Assembly: GCA_938084055.1 (NCBI GenBank)
Contig: CALKDK010000006.1
Span: 62,001 to 126,000 of the forward strand
Length of the DNA stretch: 64,000 nucleotides
Source: an uncultured Luminiphilus sp.
Lineage (GTDB): Bacteria; Pseudomonadota; Gammaproteobacteria; Pseudomonadales; Halieaceae
Direction: 5' to 3'
Part shown: positions 1-8,785 of the stretch, one piece after another
Layout of the letters: each line of letters begins with the position of its first letter
Numbering within the stretch: the stretch's first letter is position 1
The notes under the pieces: generated by a model
Databases searched by the model: none
The model's input: the letters and a program-made list of their open reading frames with translations, nothing else
Told to the model about the DNA's origin: nothing
Position numbers and translations under genes: made by a program

Positions 1-564
1 GGCGCACTGCGCGACGTTTTCATGACCCATGACGGACGCCTGGGTGGACATATAACCCTAGATGTGACGCTGGACCCGCAGTCCCTGCTGCTCTCGGGAG
101 TACCAGCAGAAACAGCGCATAAGACGGCTTACCACCGCGCGATGCTGTTGGCGACTGCGGAGGGCGTAGGTGCCATGCAGGCTGCCCTCGACCTCACCGT
201 GGAATACACGCGTCAGCGGTATCAATTCGGTCAGCCCCTGTCCTCCTTTCAGGCACTGCAGCACCGCATGGCCGATATGCTGATCCAGATTGAACTCTCC
301 CGATCATTGCTGGGCGCGGCCTGTCTCGCTACGGATCAGGGTACCGACGACGCTGCCGAGCTGACGCTCGCGGCAAAAGCCAAGGTCGACGCGGCGGCAC
401 GCGGGGTTACTCAGGAAGCCATCCAGATGCATGGGGGTATCGCAACGACTAACGAATATCGCGTGGGTCACTATTTCAAGCGCATGGCACTGCTGGCAAG
501 CTGGCCCCAGCACCGTGATGCACTGGTGGAAGAATTTATCAGGATTCGCAGGGAAACGAACTGA
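1..564 (+). CDS. Acyl-CoA dehydrogenase, C-terminal part (cut by window edge)
   Basis: The frame is open from base 1, so this is the last ~187 codons of a longer gene. It carries the C-terminal four-helix domain of FAD-dependent acyl-CoA dehydrogenases. The segment with EAIQMHGGIA, followed by a YRVGHYFKR-type stretch, is the family signature near the FAD/ETF contact, and RYQFGQPLSSFQALQH is the helix that usually precedes it. Family enzymes desaturate acyl-CoA thioesters at C2-C3 and pass electrons to ETF. The catalytic region and the substrate pocket are mostly outside the window, so the substrate cannot be judged. An SDR follows 45 bp downstream on the same strand, suggesting one transcript. 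Confidence 0.9.
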   Translation, partial: GALRDVFMTHDGRLGGHITLDVTLDPQSLLLSGVPAETAHKTAYHRAMLLATAEGVGAMQAALDLTVEYTRQRYQFGQPLSSFQALQHRMADMLIQIELSRSLLGAACLATDQGTDDAAELTLAAKAKVDAAARGVTQEAIQMHGGIATTNEYRVGHYFKRMALLASWPQHRDALVEEFIRIRRETN

Positions 565-609
565 CAGGCGTTCCCTCACTATACCGTCAATAACAGCAGG
601 AGAAGCACC

Positions 610-1371
610 ATGGATCTAGAACTCGCAGGGAAAGTGGCACTGATCACCGGCTCAACCAAAGGTATCGGCCGCGGGATCGCGGAACGATTTGCGGCAGAGG
701 GGTGCCATGTCGGCATCTGCGCCCGCAATGAGGCCGAAGTCAACCAGGCCATTGAGGAACTTGGCGCCCATGGGGTTCAGGTGGTCGGAGCCGCGGTGGA
801 TGTGGCCAGTGCCGAATCAATGCAGGGGTGGATCGATCAGTGCGCGGCAGCGCTGGGCGGGATTGATATTTTTGTTCCCAACGTTTCGGCTGGTGGTGCT
901 GATGCCTCGGAGGAAGGATGGCGAGCCAATTTTGAGGTCGACATGCTGGCGACCTGGCGCGGCGTGCAGCTGGTGACGCCACACCTCGAGAAATCAGGCG
1001 CGGGGAACATCGTCGTGATCTCATCCACGGCGGCCCTGGAGGCTTTTGCCGGCGCGGTACCCTACAGCGCCTTGAAAGCGGCGCTGCTCAATTATTCAGG
1101 GAATCTCGCGCAGGATATGGCTCCGAAAGGCATTCGCGTCAACGCGGTAAGTCCAGGACCCATCTTTATTGATGGAGGAGCCTGGGACAATATCAAGCAG
1201 GCCATGCCTGAGATATATGAGGGTACGGTAGCCGCGATTCCTATGGGTCGTATGGGTAGTGCAGCTGAAGTCGCTGATGCCGTCGCCTTCCTGGCCAGTC
1301 CGCGCTCAGGCTTCACGACAGGGACCAACATGGTGCTCGACGGCGGCTTCACCAAACGCCTGCAGTTCTGA
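610..1371 (+). CDS. SDR family oxidoreductase
   Basis: A classical short-chain dehydrogenase/reductase of 253 residues. The N-terminal Rossmann glycine motif TGSTKGIG lies at residues 13-20, and the catalytic YSALK (Tyr152, Lys156) follows the usual serine strand ISSTAA. The typical NNAG motif is replaced by NVSAGG, which is seen in some SDR subgroups. The C-terminus LDGGFTKRLQF is family-typical. These enzymes interconvert alcohols and ketones with NAD(P)H in the cytosol. The start is an ATG preceded by AGCAGGAGAAGCACC. It follows the acyl-CoA dehydrogenase closely, so a beta-oxidation or side-chain role is plausible, but the substrate is unknown. Confidence 0.9.
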   Translation: MDLELAGKVALITGSTKGIGRGIAERFAAEGCHVGICARNEAEVNQAIEELGAHGVQVVGAAVDVASAESMQGWIDQCAAALGGIDIFVPNVSAGGADASEEGWRANFEVDMLATWRGVQLVTPHLEKSGAGNIVVISSTAALEAFAGAVPYSALKAALLNYSGNLAQDMAPKGIRVNAVSPGPIFIDGGAWDNIKQAMPEIYEGTVAAIPMGRMGSAAEVADAVAFLASPRSGFTTGTNMVLDGGFTKRLQF

Positions 1372-1387
1372 CAGCTCACCGAGCGCA

Positions 1388-1406
1388 TGTGGGGTCCATC
1401 CCCACA
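1388..1406. terminator. Hairpin between convergent genes
   Basis: A perfect 7-bp inverted repeat, TGTGGGG/CCCCACA with a TCCAT loop, lies just after the SDR stop and 14 bp from the end of the convergent Rieske gene. There is no clear T-tract. The position suggests a bidirectional transcription end. Confidence 0.4.
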
Positions 1407-1419
1407 GCGCCCTGCGGGA

Positions 1420-2757
1420 TCAAGAGGGGGACATCAGGTCATTGAGATGTTCATGGAAGGACTGTACCCGACGCTCCTGGTTGGGCATCCAAAACCCCTG
1501 GAACCCCTCAGATGCCAGGCCAGCCTGCTGGGATCGCGCGATACTCAAATCCTGGTCCGCAGTGGTTCCCAGGGTCTTCTCCCCGTAGGCAATATGCTCG
1601 TGTTCGGCGTCCTCAACCGGTAGGTCAGGGCCACCCGCTGGCGAGGGGGTCATGTCCTGGCCCGCCACCCGGTTAACCAACCACCAGTGATCAAAATAGC
1701 AGCGGCCTGGATCCTTGGGGTGGGGCCTGGGTCTCAGCAATTGCACCCCATCGGGGCCTACTGTGATGACGTTATTGGGAAACAGGTTGTAAATGACGTA
1801 ATCCGTCAGCTGGTAGTCGGAGCGGTAGGCATAGTGCACAAAGCCCCGCTCAACCCCCAGAGCACGCTTGGACTTCTGTATGGCGAGGCGGAGATCGGTC
1901 CATGTGGATCTCCCGGGGTAGTCGTCGCTGTTGATATCCCAGGCTCCCGCCATACTTTTCAAGGGTTCGCCAATCACCTCAGAACCGTACTGCTGGCTGG
2001 GCATGAACGCCGGAAACCACCCGCGATTATGGCCGCCGGGAAACAGGTCGAATTGACAATCGTGATAGTCAGCCGCGATGTAGGGGATCAATTCCGGATG
2101 GAGCACCTTGACGTGGTAAGCCTCGTTGAAATTGTCGGTGATGATTTTCCAGTTCGCGTCGGCGTCGGCGGTAATATCCAGCACACGAACCATATCCTCG
2201 ATGCGATGTGAATCCAACTCCCGTGTAATCTGTTCCCCCAAGTACGCCTCAAGACCGGAAGCCCCGGTATCCAGGTTGTACCAAAGCAGACCGAAACGCT
2301 CCTCGCAAGGCACCTCCTTCAATCTCGCTTTACCACAGGGGCTGGCTCCATAGTCCTCTTCGTCAGGGACCGCCACCACGGTACCGGTCCAGTCGAACTC
2401 CCAGCCATGATAGGGGCAGTGGAAACGCGCCACCGCTCCATCCGTCGCCTCGGTTATGCGTGTACCGCGGTGGGGACACACGTTGAGAAAAGCCCGGGCA
2501 CTTCCGTCTGCCTGTCGAACAAGAATAATCGACTCGTGCCCAACCTCTGCGGTCAGGTAATCGCCCGGCTCCGGCATCTGGTAGGACACGCCTCCGATAT
2601 TCCACACCTGGCGCCAAACCCGTTTGAACTCGCGTTGCAGGTAATTACTGCACGTGTAACGATCAGCGGTGATGGCGTCCCCACGTAGCTCCGGCTCGGG
2701 TTGTTTGGGGGGCTGATTGAGATCCCAGGGCAGGGTCACTGGCTCACGGACAGTCAT
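1420..2757 (-). CDS. Rieske-type aromatic-ring/steroid-like oxygenase, alpha subunit
   Basis: A 445-residue oxygenase terminal component. The N-terminal Rieske [2Fe-2S] domain has ligands C94, H96, C114 and H117 (CPHRG ... CPYHGW). The C-terminal catalytic domain carries the mononuclear iron motif DNFNEAYHVKVLH with H215 and H220. Such proteins hydroxylate aromatic rings, steroids or quaternary amines using electrons from a separate reductase. No beta subunit, ferredoxin or reductase gene is adjacent, so those would be encoded elsewhere. The ATG start has GAGG seven bases upstream. The gene is divergent from a ThuA-like gene across ~135 bp and convergent with the preceding SDR. Substrate unassigned. 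Confidence 0.9.
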   Translation of the reverse strand: MTVREPVTLPWDLNQPPKQPEPELRGDAITADRYTCSNYLQREFKRVWRQVWNIGGVSYQMPEPGDYLTAEVGHESIILVRQADGSARAFLNVCPHRGTRITEATDGAVARFHCPYHGWEFDWTGTVVAVPDEEDYGASPCGKARLKEVPCEERFGLLWYNLDTGASGLEAYLGEQITRELDSHRIEDMVRVLDITADADANWKIITDNFNEAYHVKVLHPELIPYIAADYHDCQFDLFPGGHNRGWFPAFMPSQQYGSEVIGEPLKSMAGAWDINSDDYPGRSTWTDLRLAIQKSKRALGVERGFVHYAYRSDYQLTDYVIYNLFPNNVITVGPDGVQLLRPRPHPKDPGRCYFDHWWLVNRVAGQDMTPSPAGGPDLPVEDAEHEHIAYGEKTLGTTADQDLSIARSQQAGLASEGFQGFWMPNQERRVQSFHEHLNDLMSPS

Positions 2758-2893
2758 GGCATTACCTCAAAGATTCGTTGGTGATACAGCAAGCACAATG
2801 TAGCGATGACAGCAGAAAAGACAAGGACAGGGCTTTTTGTGCTGTACAGAGGTCAAAATCACCCTGCTTGCGAGGGGTGCTGGAGGGTGTGAC

Positions 2894-3691
2894 ATGGGTA
2901 TTATCAACTATCATGCCGACCTGCAGGTACTGGTAGCCACCAAGGGGCATCCCTACGCGAGGGATGCGTTCAGCGACCTGCTCGACAGTCTCTCTGGCAT
3001 GGCCTGCACAATCGTTGAGCAGCCTGCCAGCCAGGCCTTTATTGACCCGAGACTCGCCGCCGACTACGACGCCATCGTGTTCTACGATATGCCCGGCGTA
3101 GATTTCAGTAGCCAGCCGCCGGCATTGGTCGAGCCTCCCGAGCAACTCCGAATTAACCTTGACGGGCTTCTCGCTAGCGGTATCGGACTCGTATTTCTGC
3201 ATCACGCCCTGGCAGCCTGGCCCCTGTGGCCAGAATTTGGGGAGCTGATGGGCGGGCGTTTTTTCTACACACCGCAGACCTGTCGCGGCGAGGCTGTTCT
3301 GGACTCGGGCTATCGACACGACGTGGCGCAGACCTTTAGCGTCCTCGCACCCCACCACCCTGTCATGGAGGGCATGCCAGCGCAGTTCTCACTGACAGAT
3401 GAGCCCTACCTCTGTGAGGTGTTCGAGGATTCAGTCCAGCCACTCATGGCGAGCGACTACGCATTCGACCGAGAGAACTTTTTCTCAGCCCACCATGCGG
3501 TGACCGGAAAACTGTACTGTAATGACGACTGGCATCACGCTCAGGGGTCCGCGTTCGCAGGCTGGACCCGCCAGCAGGGCGCCACCCGTATTGTCTATTT
3601 ACAACCGGGAGATACGGCAGAAACCTTTGCGGACTGCCATTACCGGCGACTGCTAGGCAATGCCATCCGTTGGGTGGCGGACCGTACCTGA
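2894..3691 (+). CDS. ThuA-like domain protein
   Basis: About 265 residues with the ThuA (trehalose-utilisation, class I glutamine amidotransferase-like) fold. Visible landmarks are the first strand followed by TKGHPYARDAF, the DAIVFYDMPG segment, VFLHHALAAWPLWPEFGELMGGRF, and a terminal NAIRWV helix. An upstream GTG/ATG would extend the protein, but ATG 2894 has GGAGGG at 2882-2887 and matches the family N-terminus, so I use it. ThuA proteins are found in sugar and sterol-like catabolic loci and their reaction is poorly defined. It is divergent from the Rieske gene, so the two may share a promoter region. No signal peptide is seen. Confidence 0.8.
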   Translation: MGIINYHADLQVLVATKGHPYARDAFSDLLDSLSGMACTIVEQPASQAFIDPRLAADYDAIVFYDMPGVDFSSQPPALVEPPEQLRINLDGLLASGIGLVFLHHALAAWPLWPEFGELMGGRFFYTPQTCRGEAVLDSGYRHDVAQTFSVLAPHHPVMEGMPAQFSLTDEPYLCEVFEDSVQPLMASDYAFDRENFFSAHHAVTGKLYCNDDWHHAQGSAFAGWTRQQGATRIVYLQPGDTAETFADCHYRRLLGNAIRWVADRT

Positions 3692-3726
3692 CACCGTCTA
3701 GTCCGCGTCGGACAGTGCATAGGCCA

Positions 3727-4743
3727 TCAACCCGCGCCACCAACACGCACCAGATTCTTACCCATGGTCGTGCCGGTCATCATGGCGCTGTAGGCAACCC
3801 CCGCCACCGACAGGTCCTCAGCTATATTTTCCAGGACCTGTATACGACCCTCCTTTACCCACTGCTCCAGCTGCATCGCGGCCGCAGGCACATCGTCGAG
3901 ATAACTGTAGAGCAGGAAACCTTGCATCGTCAGCTGGCGTTCGATGACCTGCCACAGGTTGTATAGCGGGGTCGGAGAGCCGGCGTGATTGTAATCGCTG
4001 ATCATCCCACAGCCCACAATGCGGCCGCCCCCGGCCATCGCCGTCAACGCCGCATCCAGCATCTTGCCACCCACATTATCAAAATACACATCAACGCCCT
4101 CTGGACACGCGCGGGCCAGCGCAGCGGCAAGATCGGGTTCTTCGCGATAGTTGAGGACCGCATCGACGGCCATCTGCTCCTGCAATGTGCTGACTTTTTC
4201 AGGTGACCCCACGACCCCCACCACACGGCAACCGCGCAGCGCTGCAATCTGGCAGGCCATACTGCCGGTAGCACCGGCTGCCGCACTCACAAGGACCGTA
4301 TCACCCGACTGAATTTGACCGATACGATGCAGCCCGACATAGGCAGTCTGGCCCGATCCACCAAGGGCACCCGCGTACCAGGACAGGGGAAAATCGCGAT
4401 TTGGCGCCAGCTTCCGCAGCAGCACGGTGTTGGCATCACTCAGTGAATAGTCTTCCCACTGGTGCAGGCCAAACACCAGATCGCCAACTGTATAGCCCGC
4501 CATCCGGGACGCTTCTACCCGAGCGATGCTGGGCCCCCGTATGACACCCCCAAGAGGAATAGGTGCAAAGTAGTTTGGCGTGCCGTCGAGCCAACTGCGA
4601 ATGGCCGCTTCAAGGGACAGGTAAAGATTCCTGACGCGCATTTGTCCAGGGCCGGGCTCTGGTATCGTCCCTTCCACGAGCTGGAAATCGTCGGGTTGTG
4701 GCGCGCCACGGGGATGGGCTGCGAGGACAATCTGTCGGTTCAA
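3727..4743 (-). CDS. NADP-dependent MDR oxidoreductase, CurA/prostaglandin-reductase type
   Basis: A 338-residue zinc-independent medium-chain dehydrogenase/reductase. The N-terminus (NRQIVLAAHPRG) and the nucleotide motif AAAGATGSMACQIA are typical of the CurA/leukotriene-B4 dehydrogenase group, which reduce double bonds next to a carbonyl with NADPH. The cofactor loop is followed by GSPEK. The start is a TTG at 4743 with AGAGG nine bases upstream; no ATG or GTG is available nearby, and the family N-terminus begins exactly here. It is convergent with the ThuA gene and divergent from the first PQQ dehydrogenase. An enone reductase in a catabolic pathway is a reasonable guess. Confidence 0.88.
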   Translation of the reverse strand: MNRQIVLAAHPRGAPQPDDFQLVEGTIPEPGPGQMRVRNLYLSLEAAIRSWLDGTPNYFAPIPLGGVIRGPSIARVEASRMAGYTVGDLVFGLHQWEDYSLSDANTVLLRKLAPNRDFPLSWYAGALGGSGQTAYVGLHRIGQIQSGDTVLVSAAAGATGSMACQIAALRGCRVVGVVGSPEKVSTLQEQMAVDAVLNYREEPDLAAALARACPEGVDVYFDNVGGKMLDAALTAMAGGGRIVGCGMISDYNHAGSPTPLYNLWQVIERQLTMQGFLLYSYLDDVPAAAMQLEQWVKEGRIQVLENIAEDLSVAGVAYSAMMTGTTMGKNLVRVGGAG

Positions 4744-4841
4744 CTTACTGGACCTCTGTTCGATTCTGGAGTGACTGCATCATTGGGCAGCAAGAATACT
4801 TTATAGTGAACACACGCAAGCGCCACCTATAAAATAAAATC

Positions 4842-4856
4842 CGCTGAATATCAGCG
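4842..4856. promoter_or_regulatory. Perfect dyad upstream of the first PQQ dehydrogenase
   Basis: CGCTGA-ATA-TCAGCG is a perfect 6-bp inverted repeat 25 bp before the ATG at 4882. It lies just after an AT-rich TATAAAATAAAAT stretch (4828-4840) that could be the -10 region. The placement suits a repressor site. No regulator gene is adjacent, so the assignment is open. Confidence 0.35.
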
Positions 4857-4881
4857 TACAGCAGCACTAGGGGAGCACGGT

Positions 4882-6852
4882 ATGACAGTCCAGCAGCATA
4901 GCGATCCACAACAGCCGGCCGCCCACACGGGTCGACTTCTTCCGCGAGCTTTTATTGTCTTGATGGCAGTCCTCGTCCTGCCTACTCTGGCATCAGAGCA
5001 ACCCGCGACGTTGTCCTCGACTGACCAATTCCTGGCCGGCGCCGAATTTTCCGATCGCAGCACGCTCCCGGGCGCGGCACTCTACCAAAAGCACTGCGCC
5101 AGTTGTCATTTGGGCCAGGTGTACAAGGCCCCGCACCAGTCCTGGCTCGAGATGATGTCCCAGAGCGCTCTATACACCGCCATGAACGAAGGCGTGATGG
5201 CACCCCAGGCGGCCAAACTTTCCAAAAAACAGCGGATCGCTGTGGTCGAATACCTGACCTCGCGCCGCTTTAATGGCGAACTGGTGACACCCGAAGTCAC
5301 CTACTGCTCCGGTGAGGCTGGCGTATTCACAGCCTGGAATGCCGACGAAATTACGGGATGGGGCAGGGATACCAACCGTTTCATTCCTGACGACGTGGCG
5401 GGACTGGAGCGCAGTGACCTCCCGAATCTGAAACTAAAATGGAGCTTCGGCTACGCGGGTGCGATGCGCGCACGATCACAACCGGCGGTCGCTATGGGTG
5501 CCGTCTACACTGGCAGCCAAGATGGCACTGTTTACGCGCTGGATCTGAAAACAGGCTGTGTTCGCTGGACATTCACTGCCAGTGCCGAGGTCAGGACAGG
5601 GATCGTACTGGGTCAACATGACGACGGTCGACCACTTGCTTTTTTCGGTGACATTATTGCCAATCTTTACGCCGTAGATGCCCAGACCGGCACATTGCTC
5701 TGGAGGACAAAAGCTGATGAACACCCCAGCGCCACCCTCACTGGCACACCGGCGTATCACGCAGGCGTCCTCTACACGCCCGTTTCATCACTGGAAGTCA
5801 TTGCGGCGGCAGACCCCAACTATCCCTGCTGTACATTCAGGGGCAAGGTAATCGCAATCGATGGCCAGACGGGACGCACCCGCTGGGTGAGCCACACCCT
5901 TCCCAACACGCCACGGAAAAGCGGAATGACCAGCGCCGGCAAGCCGATTCTCGCACCGTCTGGGGCGCCCGTCTGGACAAGTCCGACACTGGACCCGGAA
6001 AACAACCGGCTGTTTTTTGGCAGTGGAGAGAATTATTCGACTCCCGCTGATAATAATAGTGACGCCATCTTTGCCGTTCGCATGGATACCGGCGAACGCC
6101 TATGGGTGCGGCAGGCCTTCGCAGGGGACGCCTGGAATGTCGGCTGTATGATGTCGGCTGACCACCCCAACTGCCCACCCGAACAGGGGCCCGATTACGA
6201 CCAGGGCTCCAGTCCACTGTTAATCAAGCGTGAGGACGGTGGCGACCTGATTGTGGCCGGCCACAAGGATGGCAATATCGTCGCTTTTGATGCTGCGACG
6301 GGAGCTGACCGAAAGTGGATTACCCGAGTGGGCCGGGGCAGCATCCAGGGCGGCGTTCATTTTGGTATGGCGGCAGAGGGCAGTCGGGTATACGCCCCGA
6401 TCAACGACATGAATGACACGCGAAACGGCGACTTCCTCGATCCAGACCAGGCCCGGCCGGGTGTTCATGCCATCGACATAAACGACGGCTTAGTCCTGTG
6501 GAGCCATATACAGGAGAACCTGTGTGGGACTGAGCGGCCCTTTTGTGACCCCGGCGTCTCGGCACCGCTGACCGCCCTGTCGGATGCGGTAATTGCGGGA
6601 CACCTCGATGGACACATTCGCGCCTACGATGGCGAGACGGGTGACGTGCTGTGGGACTACGACACCGCGCGGGAATTCACCACCGTCAACAATGTGCCCG
6701 CATCTGGTGGTGGCATGAGTGGGGCCGGCGCCACAGTCGCCAACGGACACCTGATCATGAATTCAGGCTATGGCCTCTACTTCCATGAACCGGGCAACGC
6801 CCTGTTGGTATTCGCAGTGGCAGGTGAAGACGCCGTGGCTAAATCGCCCTAG
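4882..6852 (+). CDS. Cytochrome c-PQQ dehydrogenase, polyvinyl-alcohol-dehydrogenase-like
   Basis: A 656-residue exported quinoprotein. A signal/anchor hydrophobic stretch at ~22-37 is followed by an N-terminal cytochrome c domain with haem site C72-A-S-C75-H76, then an eight-bladed PQQ beta-propeller with repeated blade motifs (YALDLKTGCVRW, YAVDAQTGTLLW, IAIDGQTGRTRW, RAYDGETGDVLW). Adjacent cysteines C316-C317 in a YPCCTFRG context resemble the vicinal cysteines of PVA dehydrogenase (cytochrome). Such enzymes oxidise alcohols in the periplasm and pass electrons to the haem. The ATG has GGGGAG nine bases upstream. The gene stands alone. The true alcohol substrate is unknown, and PQQ synthesis genes are not in this window. 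Confidence 0.88.
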   Translation: MTVQQHSDPQQPAAHTGRLLPRAFIVLMAVLVLPTLASEQPATLSSTDQFLAGAEFSDRSTLPGAALYQKHCASCHLGQVYKAPHQSWLEMMSQSALYTAMNEGVMAPQAAKLSKKQRIAVVEYLTSRRFNGELVTPEVTYCSGEAGVFTAWNADEITGWGRDTNRFIPDDVAGLERSDLPNLKLKWSFGYAGAMRARSQPAVAMGAVYTGSQDGTVYALDLKTGCVRWTFTASAEVRTGIVLGQHDDGRPLAFFGDIIANLYAVDAQTGTLLWRTKADEHPSATLTGTPAYHAGVLYTPVSSLEVIAAADPNYPCCTFRGKVIAIDGQTGRTRWVSHTLPNTPRKSGMTSAGKPILAPSGAPVWTSPTLDPENNRLFFGSGENYSTPADNNSDAIFAVRMDTGERLWVRQAFAGDAWNVGCMMSADHPNCPPEQGPDYDQGSSPLLIKREDGGDLIVAGHKDGNIVAFDAATGADRKWITRVGRGSIQGGVHFGMAAEGSRVYAPINDMNDTRNGDFLDPDQARPGVHAIDINDGLVLWSHIQENLCGTERPFCDPGVSAPLTALSDAVIAGHLDGHIRAYDGETGDVLWDYDTAREFTTVNNVPASGGGMSGAGATVANGHLIMNSGYGLYFHEPGNALLVFAVAGEDAVAKSP

Positions 6853-6888
6853 GGCGCAAGCCGGGGGATCTGCAGCCCACCGGGAGTC

Positions 6889-6904
6889 GCCCCACGTCTG
6901 GGGC
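6889..6904. terminator. Hairpin between convergent PQQ and LLM genes
   Basis: GCCCCA-CGTC-TGGGGC is a perfect 6-bp stem in the 108-bp gap between convergent genes. It has no T-tract. The position supports a shared transcription end. Confidence 0.35.
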
Positions 6905-6960
6905 CCGAGCGGACCCCACGCCTCAGTGCGGAGCCGTGATGCGACTGTATTTCGGGTAGG

Positions 6961-7965
6961 CTATGCCCTGAGTCGCGGCAGGACCTTTTCGGCAATGTAA
7001 TTGAGCCGTCGGTTCCCGGACTCGACAGTTTCACCCGGGAACTGGGCCCAGAAGTGAATGTCAGAAATCATGGGGTAGGTCTCGATCAAGCCTGAGAGTT
7101 TCTCCACGGCCATATCGGCATCCCAGAGTTCGTATAACCCGTTGTCAATTGCGGCCCTGGCATCGGGGAACAGCGGTGTCTGGTCGGGCGGGCCAAAGGC
7201 TCCCCAACGGATATATTCGTTGGATTGGTAAAGCACATGCTCACCCACCCTGGCCGCCTCTGCCTCGGGATCTTCGGCAATGATCGCCCAGCAGCCCAGT
7301 ATGATATTACCGTCCTCCGGGGCCTTGCCATTGTTTGCCAGCGCCTCGACATAGGTATCCATACCGATGCCTCCTGTGCAGAGAAAACCATCAGCAATGC
7401 GGGCTGCACGATCAATGGCAGGTGGCGCCATACCACCCAGAAGCACTTTCGGCGCCCGTTTGGGGACCGGGGTGATCCGCAGGTCACCCACATTGAAGCG
7501 CTTGCCCTCAAAATTGACCGGTTGCCCCGACCAGGCCCGCCGCAGTATCTCGATGCCCTCCTCGACCAGACTTGGGCGATGGGAGATCTTGCGGCCAAAC
7601 TGGTCAAACTCCAGCTGCCGATACCCAATGCCCACCCCGAGGTCAAATCGCCCCCCGGTCAGCAAGGAGAGGGTCGCCGCGTCTTCAGCCATACGCACCG
7701 GATCTGCGATTGGCAATAACATCAGGTTCGTACCCAGCTTCATGTGACGGGTCCGGGCACCGATGGCGGCATGAATCACCAAAGGTGATGGTGTGTAGCC
7801 GTCGTCACAAAAATGGTGCTCAGTGAGCCAGACGGAATTGAAGCCCATATCTTCCGCCGCCGCGATTTGGTCAATCCGCTCCTGGTAGAACACTTCAAAG
7901 TCGATTTGCCAGGGTTCCGGGTTGCGAAAGTCGTACCACAATCCAAAATCTACGTTATTCGCCAT
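6961..7965 (-). CDS. LLM-class (luciferase-like) flavin/F420-dependent oxidoreductase
   Basis: About 334 residues of the bacterial luciferase-like TIM-barrel family. It starts with the VDFGLWYDFRNPEPW region, then shows VWLTEHHF near residue 50 and the conserved GGRFDLGVGIGYR segment. These proteins use FMNH2 or F420H2 for oxygenation or hydride transfer. The EHHF motif is common in FMN types, so cofactor choice cannot be read from sequence alone. A TTG further upstream gives a longer frame, but ATG 7965 has GGGAG five bases upstream. It is the last gene of the SDR-kinase-synthetase-TetR-hydrolase operon, 14 bp after the hydrolase. With a complete F420 operon 16 kb away, this is one of the best candidate F420 users in the window. 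Confidence 0.85.
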   Translation of the reverse strand: MANNVDFGLWYDFRNPEPWQIDFEVFYQERIDQIAAAEDMGFNSVWLTEHHFCDDGYTPSPLVIHAAIGARTRHMKLGTNLMLLPIADPVRMAEDAATLSLLTGGRFDLGVGIGYRQLEFDQFGRKISHRPSLVEEGIEILRRAWSGQPVNFEGKRFNVGDLRITPVPKRAPKVLLGGMAPPAIDRAARIADGFLCTGGIGMDTYVEALANNGKAPEDGNIILGCWAIIAEDPEAEAARVGEHVLYQSNEYIRWGAFGPPDQTPLFPDARAAIDNGLYELWDADMAVEKLSGLIETYPMISDIHFWAQFPGETVESGNRRLNYIAEKVLPRLRA

Positions 7966-7979
7966 GGGAACTCCCGCAC

Positions 7980-8783
7980 TCAATGCGCATTAATGAAACC
8001 AATCAGGCTCTCAAGATAGGCCTCGCGCTCCTCGATGAAGGGCGCATGACCACTCTCTGGATACTCGACTCCGGTTGCTCTTGGATGATTATCTGCTACC
8101 CAGCGCGATATCTCCGGTGCAACAAAACCGTCCTGGCCGCAGATATATGACAGGATGGGCAGATCCAGTTCAGCCATAATGTCGCGCTGGTCCAAATGGG
8201 CGAGCTCACCCAGCGTCGCTGATGCACGCGCCGCCGAGGATACAAACGTTTCACCCATCCAGGCCAGCACCGCATCAGAAACCGGTTTTGCCGTTACGGC
8301 ATGGGCCAGTCCCGTAAGGAACGTAACGCGATCATCATTCATCGCCGCTACGACGCCCGCAACGTCCTCTGCCGTACCGCCCAGGGGCAGATCCGGCTTC
8401 TGGGTGTAAATTGGGCTGGCACCGGCAGTCAGGATTAAGCCTGCGCACCAGTTGCCCAAACTGTGTGCCGCCCGCGTTGCCACCGCTCCGCCCAGCGACC
8501 AACCGTTCAGATAGACTGAAGACAGGGACAGTGAGTCAACCAGGGCGACCACATCTGAAGCAATGGCGTCGATGCCCAGGTCAGCAAAATCATGATCCGA
8601 TCGCCCACACCCCCTGTGGTCCATTGTGATGACCCGGAAGCCCGCATCAATGAGGGGCAGGAGTACCCCGTCCCAGGCGCGGCCGCTCATCCCCCAGCCA
8701 TGGATCAGGATCAGGGCTTTGTTACCCGTTCCAATATCCTCAAAGTAAATGGACTTATCCCCGTCAACCGCTAATCGTGCCAT
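7980..8783 (-). CDS. Alpha/beta hydrolase
   Basis: A 267-residue alpha/beta-hydrolase fold protein. It has an oxyanion-region HGWGMSGRAWD, a nucleophile elbow G-W-S-L-G-G (NGWSLGG) with the catalytic serine near residue 100, an acidic residue after the CGQDGFV strand, and a C-terminal catalytic histidine in ESGHAPF. Members hydrolyse esters, lactones or carbon-carbon bonds. The frame is open upstream, but ATG 8783 sits two bases after the TetR stop with GAGG in range and matches the family N-terminus. A role in opening an ester or lactone made by a Baeyer-Villiger enzyme would fit the neighbourhood, as inference only. Confidence 0.88.
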   Translation of the reverse strand: MARLAVDGDKSIYFEDIGTGNKALILIHGWGMSGRAWDGVLLPLIDAGFRVITMDHRGCGRSDHDFADLGIDAIASDVVALVDSLSLSSVYLNGWSLGGAVATRAAHSLGNWCAGLILTAGASPIYTQKPDLPLGGTAEDVAGVVAAMNDDRVTFLTGLAHAVTAKPVSDAVLAWMGETFVSSAARASATLGELAHLDQRDIMAELDLPILSYICGQDGFVAPEISRWVADNHPRATGVEYPESGHAPFIEEREAYLESLIGFINAH

Positions 8784-8785
8784 GG

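Noticed and set aside
1687-2211. Plus-strand frame of 174 codons inside the Rieske gene
   Set aside because: Antisense shadow of a well-supported oxygenase gene.
2772-2795. Half match to the 20-bp motif between the Rieske and ThuA-like genes
   Set aside because: Only CTTGCT and a displaced AAC match; the second arm is absent.
2762-3358. Minus-strand frame of 198 codons opposite the ThuA-like gene
   Set aside because: It has no recognisable domain, and the plus-strand ThuA frame has clear motifs and a Shine-Dalgarno.
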